Part shown: one piece after another, positions 18,111 to 25,096 of the stretch
Layout: each line of letters begins with the position of its first letter
Numbering within the stretch: position 1 is the first letter of the stretch
NCBI GenBank assembly: GCA_028281235.1
Contig: JANQKG010000020.1
Span: 1-47,137 of the forward strand
Length of the DNA stretch: 47,137 bases
Source of the DNA: Afifellaceae bacterium
Lineage (GTDB): Bacteria; Pseudomonadota; Alphaproteobacteria; Rhizobiales; Afifellaceae
Direction of reading: 5' to 3'
The notes under the pieces: generated by a model
The model's input: only the letters and a program-made list of their open reading frames with translations
The model's database searches: none
What the model was told of the DNA's origin: nothing
Position numbers and translations under genes: made by a program

Positions 18111-18680
18111 ATGAACTACCGTGAGGCAAGCACGCAGCTTGGCGAATACCGCCGCCAGATTGCCGCGACCCGCGCCAAGATGCGCGAGGTTCAGAAGACA
18201 TTGGAGCCGGAGCCCGTGGCGGATCACAGCTTCGCCACGACGGATGGCGAGGTGCGCCTGTCGCATCTGTTCGGCGCCAAGCCCGACCTTTTCGTGATCC
18301 ACAATATGGGGAAGTCCTGCCCCTACTGCACGATGTGGGCCGACGGGTATAACGGCACCTACGATCACCTCGCCGACCGTGCGGCCTTCGTCGTGGCGAG
18401 CCCCGACGCGCCGGACGTTCAGCGGAGCTTTGCTGAAAGCCGCGGTTGGCGCTTCCCCATGGTGAGTGATCCAGACAAAAGCTTCGCCGCCGCCATGGGC
18501 TATGTCGAGGACGGCAATCCCCTCCCCGGCGTTTCGGTCTTCAAGAAGGCCAATGGCGCGATCGTCCGCGTCTCCGACACGGCTTTGGCGCCCGGCGACG
18601 ATTTCTGCAGCGCCTGGCATTTCTTCGACTTGCTGCCGGAGGGCGCCGCAGGCTGGGGACCGCGCTTCAGCTACGGCTGA
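18111..18680 (+). CDS. DUF899 family thioredoxin-like protein (second of a pair)
   Basis: 189 residues from the ATG at 18111, preceded by GGAGG. The CxxC pair is at Cys70 and Cys73 (KSCPYCTMWADGYNG). The N-terminal part (ASTQLGEYRRQIAATRAKMRE) matches the helix that starts DUF899 proteins. It is about 45 residues shorter than its neighbour and clearly divergent from it, so this is an old duplication or a two-component unit rather than a recent copy. Together with ArsR it forms a three-gene operon. Confidence 0.83.
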   Translation: MNYREASTQLGEYRRQIAATRAKMREVQKTLEPEPVADHSFATTDGEVRLSHLFGAKPDLFVIHNMGKSCPYCTMWADGYNGTYDHLADRAAFVVASPDAPDVQRSFAESRGWRFPMVSDPDKSFAAAMGYVEDGNPLPGVSVFKKANGAIVRVSDTALAPGDDFCSAWHFFDLLPEGAAGWGPRFSYG

Positions 18681-18781
18681 TCCGGCGCACTCCAGGTGTG
18701 CCCCCTGCGCCACGGTGTCGGCTGGACCGTAGCTGGTTTGCGCCTATATCATGGCTATTGCGGAACCTGAGGGGGCTTTTC

Positions 18782-19132
18782 ATGACGACTCCACGTGCCG
18801 GGATAGCGGCGCTGTTTCTCGCTGCATTTCTGGCGGCCTGCCAAACCGGCTCACAGCAGCCGCAACGCACCGCCATGGACGGCAATTGGGCGTCCTCCGA
18901 CGGCATCTTCATCGCCACGTTCCAGAATGGCAGCTTCACCTCGCGCTACATCCAGACCAACGAGGTGCTGGCGCAGGGCACCTATGTGGTGACCGGCGGC
19001 AATGTCAGCATACGCTGGCTCTCCGTGCAGGCGCAGGAGCAGCGCGCCGCCACCTGCGCGTTCACCACCGCATCGACCGTCCGCTGCCAGCAGGAAGGCG
19101 GCGGCACCTTCGACTTGCAGCGCACCGCCTGA
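18782..19132 (+). CDS. omp10: Omp10-like outer membrane lipoprotein
   Basis: 116 residues from the ATG at 18782. A lipoprotein signal ends in LAAC (lipobox, Cys about residue 20). The mature part (GNWASSDGIFIATFQNGSF, then TNEVLAQGTYVV, then TCAFTTASTVRCQQ) has the same layout as Brucella Omp10: one compact beta domain with a conserved Cys pair and a tail like FDLQR. It is probably anchored in the outer membrane; its function is unknown. Presence of Omp10 supports a Hyphomicrobiales origin. Confidence 0.8.
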   Translation: MTTPRAGIAALFLAAFLAACQTGSQQPQRTAMDGNWASSDGIFIATFQNGSFTSRYIQTNEVLAQGTYVVTGGNVSIRWLSVQAQEQRAATCAFTTASTVRCQQEGGGTFDLQRTA

Positions 19133-19216
19133 GCATCCGATAAGGGCTGACCGCACCGCCGCGCCAAGGACGCGCGGCGGCTGAGGCAGCACGTCTAGAG
19201 ACAGGAGAGACCCGGC

Positions 19217-20116
19217 ATGGCCAAACGCATCGTCGGCTTCATCGGCGTTGGGATGATGGGCCACGGCATGGCCAAGAACATCCTTGAGAAAGGCAACGAC
19301 CTCCTCGTGATGGCGCACACGAACCGCGCGCCGGTCGATGACCTTTTGGCGCGCGGCGCCAGCGAAGTAAAAAGCGCGGCCGAGATGGCCGGCGCCGCGG
19401 ATATCGTCGTGCTGTGCGTAACAGGCTCCCCGCAGGTGGAGGCAATCATTCGCGGGCCGCAAGGCATCCTCGCCGGTGCAAAGCCCGGCCTGACATTGAT
19501 CGATTGCTCCTCCTCCGACCCGATCTCCACCAAGGCGCTGGCCGCCGAACTGGCCGCAATCGATGTGACGCTGGTCGACGCGCCGCTCAGCCGCACGCCC
19601 AAGGAGGCCGCGGAGGGCACGCTCGATTGCATGGTGGGCGCGGAGCCGGAGGTACTTGAGGCCGTGCGGCCGGTGATCGCCTGCTTCGCCGCCAAGATCG
19701 TGCTGGTCGGGCCGACGGGCGCCGGCCACACCATGAAGCTCCTCAACAATTTCGTGTCGATCAGCTACGCCGCGATCTACTCAGAAGCGCTGGCCATCGG
19801 CGCCCATGTCGGCATCAGCCCGGCGCAGTTTCACGCCGTGATCCATGGCGGCCGCATGAGCTGCGGCTTCTACGAAACCTTCATGAAATACGTCGTGGAG
19901 CGCGACCGCGACGCTCACAAATTCAGCCTGCAGAACGCCCACAAGGACCTGCGCTATCTCGCCGGCCTCGCCAATGAGGCGGGCGCCGTGACCTTTGTCG
20001 GCGCTCAGGTGAAGAACTACCTGGCGAGCGCTGAGGCGATGGGCAAAGGCGAGGATTACCTGCCCATGCTCTCCGACCATGTGGCCATGCTGAACGGGGT
20101 GAGGCTTGCCGATTAG
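19217..20116 (+). CDS. 3-hydroxyisobutyrate-dehydrogenase-type NAD(P)-dependent oxidoreductase
   Basis: 299 residues. An N-terminal Rossmann domain has the GxGxMG fingerprint in FIGVGMMGHGMAKN, and the catalytic lysine is Lys174 in GAGHTMKLLNN. The usual substrate-loop motif DxPVSGG is changed to DAPLSRTPKEAAEG, so the substrate may not be 3-hydroxyisobutyrate; a glyoxylate/succinic semialdehyde or sulfolactaldehyde-type reductase is possible. The TAG stop is the first base triplet of a long hairpin (20114-20190). A decayed second copy of its last 30 codons lies at 21547-21640. Confidence 0.85.
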   Translation: MAKRIVGFIGVGMMGHGMAKNILEKGNDLLVMAHTNRAPVDDLLARGASEVKSAAEMAGAADIVVLCVTGSPQVEAIIRGPQGILAGAKPGLTLIDCSSSDPISTKALAAELAAIDVTLVDAPLSRTPKEAAEGTLDCMVGAEPEVLEAVRPVIACFAAKIVLVGPTGAGHTMKLLNNFVSISYAAIYSEALAIGAHVGISPAQFHAVIHGGRMSCGFYETFMKYVVERDRDAHKFSLQNAHKDLRYLAGLANEAGAVTFVGAQVKNYLASAEAMGKGEDYLPMLSDHVAMLNGVRLAD

Positions 20117-20190
20117 TGTGGTGGGTTTGAAGTTCCTGCCATTATTCCAGCGGGCTCATCGTAGGAACTTCAAACCCAAAAACCACACTA
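20114..20190. repeat. Long inverted repeat starting at the dehydrogenase stop codon
   Basis: TAGTGTGGT (20114-20122) plus the next 15 bases GGGTTTGAAGTTCCT pair perfectly with AGGAACTTCAAACCC (20163-20177) and ACCACACTA (20182-20190), leaving a 4-nt A bulge and a 25-nt loop. The stop codon TAG is part of the arm. There is no T-tract, so it looks like a mobile palindromic element or mRNA-end stabiliser rather than a simple terminator. Confidence 0.85.
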
Positions 20191-20204
20191 GCTCAATATC
20201 TTAT

Positions 20205-20232
20205 CTAGTGTCCTTATCGAATCTGAAGTTCG
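20205..20232. repeat. Possible solo end of a repeat element (TAGTGTCC...TGAAGTTCG)
   Basis: TAGTGTCC, 10 bases, then TGAAGTTCG repeats the outer TAGTGT and inner TGAAGTTC of the left arm of the hairpin just upstream. It may be a degenerate partner or a lone terminal repeat of a mobile element. No transposase is present. The rest of the gap to 20289 shows nothing. Confidence 0.4.
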
Positions 20233-20289
20233 TTCGGAGCGGGCTGAATAATCATGCGAACTTGGGCCGCTCACCTCAGCAGGCCGTCC

Positions 20290-21138
20290 TCACCAGGCGT
20301 TGACCGCCAGCACATCGCAAGGTGGATCTCGAAGCAGATTTTCCGCGAGGCTGCCAAGAACGGCACGCGCAACGCCGGTCTTGCCGTGCGTTCCCACGAC
20401 GAGCAGGTCAGGCTTAACTTTCTCCACCTGGCGATAAATGACCTCATGCACCACGCCCTGTTGCATGACCCGTTCAACCTTGAGGGCCTTCTCTTCAACG
20501 GTCGACAGGAAGGCGGCCATCTCCTTCTCGACCATGTCCTGGAACTGCTGTGAAAGCCGCTTGCTGATCTCCCGTCGCGTGTCTTTGTTGTCGAGGAACG
20601 CCTTGAAGGGCACGTCATAGGCATGGACGAGATGAAACTGGCCGTCCGGCACAAGCCCGGCCGCAAACTCCACGGCGCGCCGTGAATAGACCGAGAAGTC
20701 GACACCCACCATGACCCTGTTGTAGGGCCCGCTCGCCCGTTCCCTCACCAGAAGGACGGGAACACCACTGGCGCGGACGACGCGTTCGGCCGTCGTGCCT
20801 ATGAACATGTCCATGAGCACATCTTTGCGATGCATGCCGAGGACAATCATGTCGGCCTCGGCCTTCTCAGACATCTGGAGAATGTCGACATGAGGTTGGC
20901 CGAAGACCACCTCGATGGAGATGCGCGGCCGGTCGCCCGCCGCCAGCGCGTCGATGTGCTTTCCGATCGCCTCCCTGGCCGCTTTTTCGTAGGTATCAGC
21001 CAATGATTCCGGCAAATCTTCATCGACCACGTGGATGATCGTCAGGTCGGCGCTGTGATCGAAAGCAAGGAGCACCGCGCGCTCCAAGGCCCGATCGGAC
21101 CGCGCCGAGAGATCCGTGGCCACCAAGATGCTTTTCAT
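20290..21138 (-). CDS. Universal stress protein with tandem Usp domains
   Basis: 282 residues from the ATG at 21138 (MKSILVATDLSARSD, preceded by GGAG). There are two Usp domains: about 1-140 and 145-282. The second has the full ATP-binding motif GTHGKTGVARAVLGS (G-2x-G-9x-G-S). The first has a degenerate GMHRKDVLMDMFIGT, so only the C-terminal domain is expected to bind ATP. A FixK/FNR-like box and a tandem repeat lie upstream, suggesting induction under low oxygen, as is known for many Usp genes. It is alone on the minus strand, next to an excisionase-like gene. Confidence 0.9.
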   Translation of the reverse strand: MKSILVATDLSARSDRALERAVLLAFDHSADLTIIHVVDEDLPESLADTYEKAAREAIGKHIDALAAGDRPRISIEVVFGQPHVDILQMSEKAEADMIVLGMHRKDVLMDMFIGTTAERVVRASGVPVLLVRERASGPYNRVMVGVDFSVYSRRAVEFAAGLVPDGQFHLVHAYDVPFKAFLDNKDTRREISKRLSQQFQDMVEKEMAAFLSTVEEKALKVERVMQQGVVHEVIYRQVEKVKPDLLVVGTHGKTGVARAVLGSLAENLLRDPPCDVLAVNAW

Positions 21139-21154
21139 GCAGGTCACTCCAACT

Positions 21155-21182
21155 TCGGCTTATCAGCCTCGGCTTATCAGCC
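21155..21182. repeat. Tandem 14-bp repeat in the leader of the Usp gene
   Basis: TCGGCTTATCAGCC occurs twice with no gap (21155-21168, 21169-21182), ending 17 bp from the Usp start codon. Read on the minus strand each unit holds GGCT-GATA-AGCC, a perfect inverted repeat. In RNA the two units would form hairpins next to the ribosome-binding site; they could also be a tandem operator. Confidence 0.6.
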
Positions 21183-21232
21183 TATGTCACTGCCAAATAA
21201 CGCGCAGATGTGCCTAACGATGCTTAATAGCA

Positions 21233-21246
21233 TTGATTTACGTCAA
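21233..21246. promoter_or_regulatory. FixK/FNR-type box
   Basis: TTGATTTACGTCAA fits the consensus TTGAT-N4-(A/G)TCAA. It lies about 100 bp before the Usp start (minus strand) and about 64 bp before the HTH gene (plus strand), so it can serve either. Regulation by an oxygen-responsive Crp/FNR protein is inferred. Confidence 0.65.
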
Positions 21247-21309
21247 AGATCGCTCCATGGCGCTAATGATGATTGACGGCGTCAGCTTGAGCCTAAAGGA
21301 TGCTCAGTG

Positions 21310-21513
21310 ATGCTAAGCAGACCGTTCTTCACGACCCACGAGATCGCCGAGCTTCTCAAGGTCAGCGAAGCGACCGTTCGTGGCTGGATCCACGAGAACG
21401 AGCTGCGCGCTGTCAGGTTCGGCCCGAAATTTCGTGTCGCAGCCAAAGACCTGGAAGCGTTCGTGAATGCGCGAGCAACACGGCCGGCAGCGGAGAACGA
21501 CCCGTCGCGCTGA
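21310..21513 (+). CDS. Excisionase-family helix-turn-helix protein
   Basis: 67 residues from the ATG at 21310; a GTG at 21307 is in frame. Nearly the whole protein is one MerR/Xis-type winged helix: PFFTTHEIAELLKVSEATVRGW with IHENELRAVRFGPKFRVAAKDLEAF. Proteins like this bind DNA either as excisionases of integrated elements or as small regulators. No integrase is nearby, but a decayed copy of the chromosomal dehydrogenase 3' end lies just downstream, as would be expected at the far end of an element inserted at that gene. Confidence 0.85.
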   Translation: MLSRPFFTTHEIAELLKVSEATVRGWIHENELRAVRFGPKFRVAAKDLEAFVNARATRPAAENDPSR

Positions 21514-21546
21514 CGTCTGGGATTTGGCCTTGGGCGCGCCTGCACG

Positions 21547-21640
21547 TCGCGAACGCAGTCGGGCGCCAGCGCCGAGACCATGGGCAGGCGGTGATGACCT
21601 GCCCATGCTCTCCGACCATGTAGCCACGCTGAACGGGCCA
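21547..21640 (+). pseudogene. Decayed second copy of the 3' end of the dehydrogenase gene
   Basis: AGCGCCGAGACCATGGGCAG matches AGCGCTGAGGCGATGGGCAA of the gene at 19217-20116. After a 2-bp deletion comes a stretch of about 40 bp with only two mismatches (SDHVAMLNG against SDHVATLNG). The frame is broken by the deletion and there is no upstream part. CATGGGCAGG / CCTGCCCATG (21579-21607) form an inverted repeat within it. Confidence 0.8.
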
Positions 21641-21777
21641 AACTCGCCGTTGAGACGCCGGAATCCGGAGCTCTGCCGCTCACCAGATTCCGTTGCCTGC
21701 AAGGCACAGTGTTGCAAGTGAAGCACAGCACCAAGCGAAAGCGCTGGGGAAACAGCGAGATAAAGGACTCCACACCC

Positions 21778-21895
21778 GCGTTGGTGTAAAACACCTCCAA
21801 CGCAACGCCAATGGCGTGCGGGATTGAACCATGTCTTCGACTATTCCGATCGGGGGGCGATCGGAGGGGCGGCCCGGAGCCGCCCCTTCTTTTTT
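21778..21895 (+). terminator. Structured region ending in a rho-independent terminator
   Basis: Three consecutive hairpins: GCGTTGG/CCAACGC (21778-21803), CCGATCG/CGATCGG (21846-21864), and GGGGCGGC/GCCGCCCC (21866-21886) followed by TTCTTTTTT. The last is a strong terminator for plus-strand transcription. The nearest upstream gene ends 265 bp earlier (21513), so this may be the 3' end of its transcript or of an unannotated small RNA. The rest of the gap 21514-22012 holds the dehydrogenase remnant and no gene. Confidence 0.75.
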
Positions 21896-21977
21896 CTGAC
21901 ATCTGTCAGGCATGCACGGGGTCCGCGGCCCTCCGCCGAACCCTCTCGATCGCTTGCACGACAAAGGCCATCCGCAT

Positions 21978-22002
21978 AAAAGGTCAGCTAGACTGACCTT
22001 TT
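21978..22002. promoter_or_regulatory. Perfect inverted repeat in front of the LysE-type exporter
   Basis: AAAAGGTCAG (21978-21987) and CTGACCTTTT (21993-22002) are perfect complements around CTAGA, ending 10 bp before the ATG at 22013. In DNA it is a plausible operator; in RNA it is a hairpin followed by TTTT that could act as terminator or attenuator. Confidence 0.6.
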
Positions 22003-22012
22003 GAGATCGGAC

Positions 22013-22606
22013 ATGAGCCTTGAGCAGATCATCGCCTTCGCAATCTTTGCGTTCGTGACATCGGCCACGCCTGGACCAAACAACGTTATGTTGACGGCCA
22101 CCGGCGCCAATGTCGGCGTGCGCCGCGGCATGCCGCATGTGCTTGGCGTAGCGCTCGGCTTCTCGCTGATGATCTTCCTGGTCGCAGCCGGCATCGGCAG
22201 CACGCTGATTGAGACCCCGTCGGCCATGCGCGTTTTGCGCGTCGCGGGGATCGTCGTGTTGCTTTGGCTCGCCTGGAAGATCGCCACCGCCGGCCGCACG
22301 TCAGAGGGCGAGCGGCAACGGCCGATCGGTTTTTGGGGTGCTGCGGCGTTTCAGTGGGTCAACCCGAAGGCCTGGCTCATCTGCGCCAGCGCAGTCGGCA
22401 GCTTTCTGCAAACCGAGTCCGGCGGCGCGATCCCGCAGGCCGCACTCTTTGGGCTGATCTTCGTGGCCGTCGGCATGCCGTGCATGTTCGCCTGGCTGAG
22501 TTTTGGCGCGGCGATGCAGCGCGTGCTTCAGACCGACCGGGCGCTGCGCGTCTTCAACGTGGCGATGGGCCTGCTGCTTGCCGCCACCGTGCTGCTCATC
22601 GTGTGA
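22013..22606 (+). CDS. LysE/RhtB-family amino-acid exporter
   Basis: 197 residues from the ATG at 22013. Six predicted membrane helices. It has the family signature near the first helix (FVTSATPGPNNVMLTATGAN, conserved TPGPN) and a central FQWVNPKAWLICASAVG motif. It is expected to export amino acids or their derivatives in exchange for protons. The substrate cannot be told from sequence. A perfect inverted repeat immediately upstream suggests specific regulation. Confidence 0.9.
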   Translation: MSLEQIIAFAIFAFVTSATPGPNNVMLTATGANVGVRRGMPHVLGVALGFSLMIFLVAAGIGSTLIETPSAMRVLRVAGIVVLLWLAWKIATAGRTSEGERQRPIGFWGAAAFQWVNPKAWLICASAVGSFLQTESGGAIPQAALFGLIFVAVGMPCMFAWLSFGAAMQRVLQTDRALRVFNVAMGLLLAATVLLIV

Positions 22607-22610
22607 ACCG

Positions 22611-23249
22611 CTATTGGCGCCACTGAGCGAAGCTCCGCCCCTTTGCCTTCCGCCCGGCGGAGAGGATGTTGGGATTTTGCAGCAGATAGAATTCCGGCAC
22701 CGGCGTTGGATCGGTGATCGTCAGGCGTAGACGCACCGTGGCGTCGGGATCGACCGAGCCGCCCTGGAATGTGATGCGGTCATAGGGCTCAAACCGCCGA
22801 TCGTTCAGCGTGAAGGTATCCGATTGAATGTCGCGGGGCTGCGCGGCGAATTGTTTGAACGACAGGCCGTCGCCGTAGACGCTCGGCTTTCTGAGAATCT
22901 CCTGCAACTCCACCTCAAAGCCTGCCCAGACGCGGTTGGATCGGTTGATCACATGCTTCACCAAGGTGAGTTGCGAGCGCCCGGGAGCTCTGACTTCAGG
23001 GCCGGCATTCGGTCGACGGATCACCAGCGTCACCGGCCCGATGCCGAGCAACTCTTCCACCAGGATGATGGGGTCGTCGGACGAGCCGGTGCCGGTCGCT
23101 GACAAAAGGCGAAAGCCACCGAGCTCATCGCTGAACGTATAACCGCCGGCTGAGACTTCCCCTGCCCTGCTTTCGTCCAATGGCGCCGTCGCCGCAATCA
23201 GCAGCAACACGCATATGGAAGAAGCGGCGAGAATCTGGCGCTGAAGCAT
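22611..23249 (-). CDS. Exported protein of unknown function
   Basis: 212 residues. The N-terminus (LAASSICVLLLIAATAPLDESRA) is a signal peptide with probable cleavage after SRA or AGE. The mature part is beta-rich (GGYTFSDELGGFRLLSATG, DPIILVEELLGIGPVTLVIRR, FTLNDRRFEPYDRITFQGGS). I do not recognise a named domain. It is convergent with the LysE gene (4 bp apart) and 54 bp downstream of the decarboxylase gene on the same strand, so it may be the second gene of that transcript. Confidence 0.75.
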   Translation of the reverse strand: MLQRQILAASSICVLLLIAATAPLDESRAGEVSAGGYTFSDELGGFRLLSATGTGSSDDPIILVEELLGIGPVTLVIRRPNAGPEVRAPGRSQLTLVKHVINRSNRVWAGFEVELQEILRKPSVYGDGLSFKQFAAQPRDIQSDTFTLNDRRFEPYDRITFQGGSVDPDATVRLRLTITDPTPVPEFYLLQNPNILSAGRKAKGRSFAQWRQ

Positions 23250-23303
23250 TTACGCCAAGCATGTATGAGGAGCGCGCCCGACACAAGCAGCCGCTCCGTG
23301 ACG

Positions 23304-24566
23304 CTAATCCGCCATGGTCTCGATCGCGGCGAAGGCCTGCGGTCCCTCCTCTTCCTCAAACGGCGTCGCCACCTCCACGAACGTATCAGGATAGAAGCCA
23401 TTGAAGCGGCTGCGCAGGCTGAGGCTGTACGCACCGATATGGCCGATCTCCACCCAGTCGCCCGTATCCGCCGTCTCCGGCAGCCAGAACGGACGGGAGA
23501 GAATGTCGACGGAATCACAGGTCGCGCCGCACACTTTGAACGGCACGAGCTTGTCGGCGCTGCCGCTCCGCCGTCGCCGCGCGGGATCGAGAATAAGGCG
23601 CGCCGGCAGCGTGATCTTGCCGGTCCACGAATCCGACAACGAGCCCCAGATGCCGTCATTGATGTAAAGCCGCCTGCCCTTCTTCAAGAGCACGCGCACG
23701 ATCACCGACAAGGAGCGCGCGACAATCACGCGGCCGGGTTCGGCGATCAACGGCAGATCAGAGAACTCCCATTCCTCGATCTCTCGGCGAAGCACGGCCA
23801 TGAGGTCCGGCAGCTCCGGCATTTGCGGCTCACCACGCCGCGGGTCGATGCCGTAGGCCGCCGGGAACCCGCCGCCCACGTCAAGTGCCGCAAGCGGCAC
23901 GGCGGCGCGATTGCGCACCCAGTCCGCCGAGGCGAGCGCACGCTCGTAAATCTTCGGGTCGCCGATCTGGCTGCCGACATGAAACGCTATGCCGACCTTG
24001 AAACCGAGCCGCTCGATACGTTGCAGAAGCTCGACAGCATGCGCCGGCGCCGCACCGAACTTCTTGGAGAGCTCATAAGCTGCACTCCCCTTCGTCTGCA
24101 GCCGCACGAACAGCGTCATGCTCGTCGGGTCAAGGTCGAGCGCGCGCACGATCCGCAGAATCTTGGCGATCTCATCCTCATGATCGAGCGACATCTCGCG
24201 CACGCCATAGGTCTCAAGCGCCAGGCGGATGTCGGACTGGGCCTTGACCGGATGCATGTAAAGCAGCTCCGCATCCGGTGACACGGCGCGCACGGCTGCG
24301 AACTCTCCGGGGCTTGCCACATCGAAGGCGCTTATGCCGGCATCAACCAGAGCCTTCAGAACGAAATGCTCCGAGTTGGTCTTCACCGCATAGGCGGTCT
24401 TGCCGGGAAACCGCGCCATGAATGCCTTGGCGTCGGCCGCCAGAACAGCAGGGCGAAAGCAATAGACGGGGACGTCAGGGCGCAGCGACAACGCCACGTC
24501 GTGACCGGTCTCGAACTTGTCGATCTTGGAAGCTCCTCGTGTGCGATCCGTCGCGCCCACCCGCAT
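23304..24566 (-). CDS. PLP-dependent (type III fold) ornithine/lysine/diaminopimelate-type decarboxylase
   Basis: 420 residues from the ATG at 24566; the open frame starts at a TTG at 24587. It is an alanine-racemase-fold decarboxylase: PLP lysine Lys62 (YAVKTN), HVGSQ (196-200), GGGFP (231-235), phosphate loop EPGR (276-279) and the catalytic CD pair at 350-351 (CGATCDSVD). The CxxCD arrangement matches eukaryote-type ornithine decarboxylases, so putrescine (or cadaverine) formation is likely; other diamino acids are possible. On the minus strand TATAAT (24599-24594) lies 28 bp upstream. Confidence 0.88.
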   Translation of the reverse strand: MRVGATDRTRGASKIDKFETGHDVALSLRPDVPVYCFRPAVLAADAKAFMARFPGKTAYAVKTNSEHFVLKALVDAGISAFDVASPGEFAAVRAVSPDAELLYMHPVKAQSDIRLALETYGVREMSLDHEDEIAKILRIVRALDLDPTSMTLFVRLQTKGSAAYELSKKFGAAPAHAVELLQRIERLGFKVGIAFHVGSQIGDPKIYERALASADWVRNRAAVPLAALDVGGGFPAAYGIDPRRGEPQMPELPDLMAVLRREIEEWEFSDLPLIAEPGRVIVARSLSVIVRVLLKKGRRLYINDGIWGSLSDSWTGKITLPARLILDPARRRRSGSADKLVPFKVCGATCDSVDILSRPFWLPETADTGDWVEIGHIGAYSLSLRSRFNGFYPDTFVEVATPFEEEEGPQAFAAIETMAD

Positions 24567-24901
24567 CGCGGCCCGCCGGGGTTTCAAATCACGATTATAA
24601 TAGGATGGTTCCCGGTCGGTTACGCATACGCCTGCCTCCGCTGGGCAGGTTCCGGTCTATTCGAATCATTGTCATGGCTAAACAAGACGCTTTTGCAACA
24701 GGCAATGACCGATCCTTCGTGCCTGTGGACGAATGAGAAATAGCCCATGTCCAGTCGCTAACGAATTGACACAGTTCGTGAAATTTCAAGTCAAGCCCAA
24801 ATGGCGGCCCGCAGATTGTGCAGTGCATCACAATTTAGCGGTTCTGCACGCCTGAGTTTCGCGATAAAATCAAAGCGTGAAGTAGGAGGGAGGCCATCCC
24901 C
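24567..24901. other. Intergenic region with candidate promoters
   Basis: A 335-bp gap of below-average GC between divergent genes. A -10-like TATAAT on the minus strand (24599-24594) serves the decarboxylase. On the plus strand TAAAAT (24865-24870) and AGGAGGGAGG (from about 24885) precede the small membrane peptide at 24902. No repeat or larger structure is seen. Confidence 0.4.
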
Positions 24902-24985
24902 ATGACCTTCATTAAGCCTCTGAATCTTCTCGCGGTATGTGCCGCTTTTGTATTTCTTGGAGCGATCGTCTTCGGACTGCTCTGA
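24902..24985 (+). CDS. 27-residue single-helix membrane peptide
   Basis: The product runs M-T-F-I-K-P-L-N, then an uninterrupted hydrophobic stretch to the end (LLAVCAAFVFLGAIVFGLL): one membrane-spanning helix with a short N-terminal tail and almost no C-terminal tail. The ATG is preceded by AGGAGGGAGG at 8-nt spacing, among the best ribosome-binding sites in the window. Downstream is the convergent metF gene. Small helices like this often stabilise larger membrane complexes; the partner is unknown. Confidence 0.7.
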   Translation: MTFIKPLNLLAVCAAFVFLGAIVFGLL

Positions 24986-25096
24986 GATCTGCGGGCTCCA
25001 ATTCGCCGTCGGCGGCCCGCAGGCATCCTCATGGGGCTTGGGCCGCCGGCGGCTCTTTCCGAGAAAACGTGGACATCTGAACGATGCCTTCGCACG

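Noticed and set aside
21307-21513. Functional integrative element with integrase
   Set aside because: Only an excisionase-like HTH protein and a decayed repeat are present; no integrase or tRNA attachment site is in the window.
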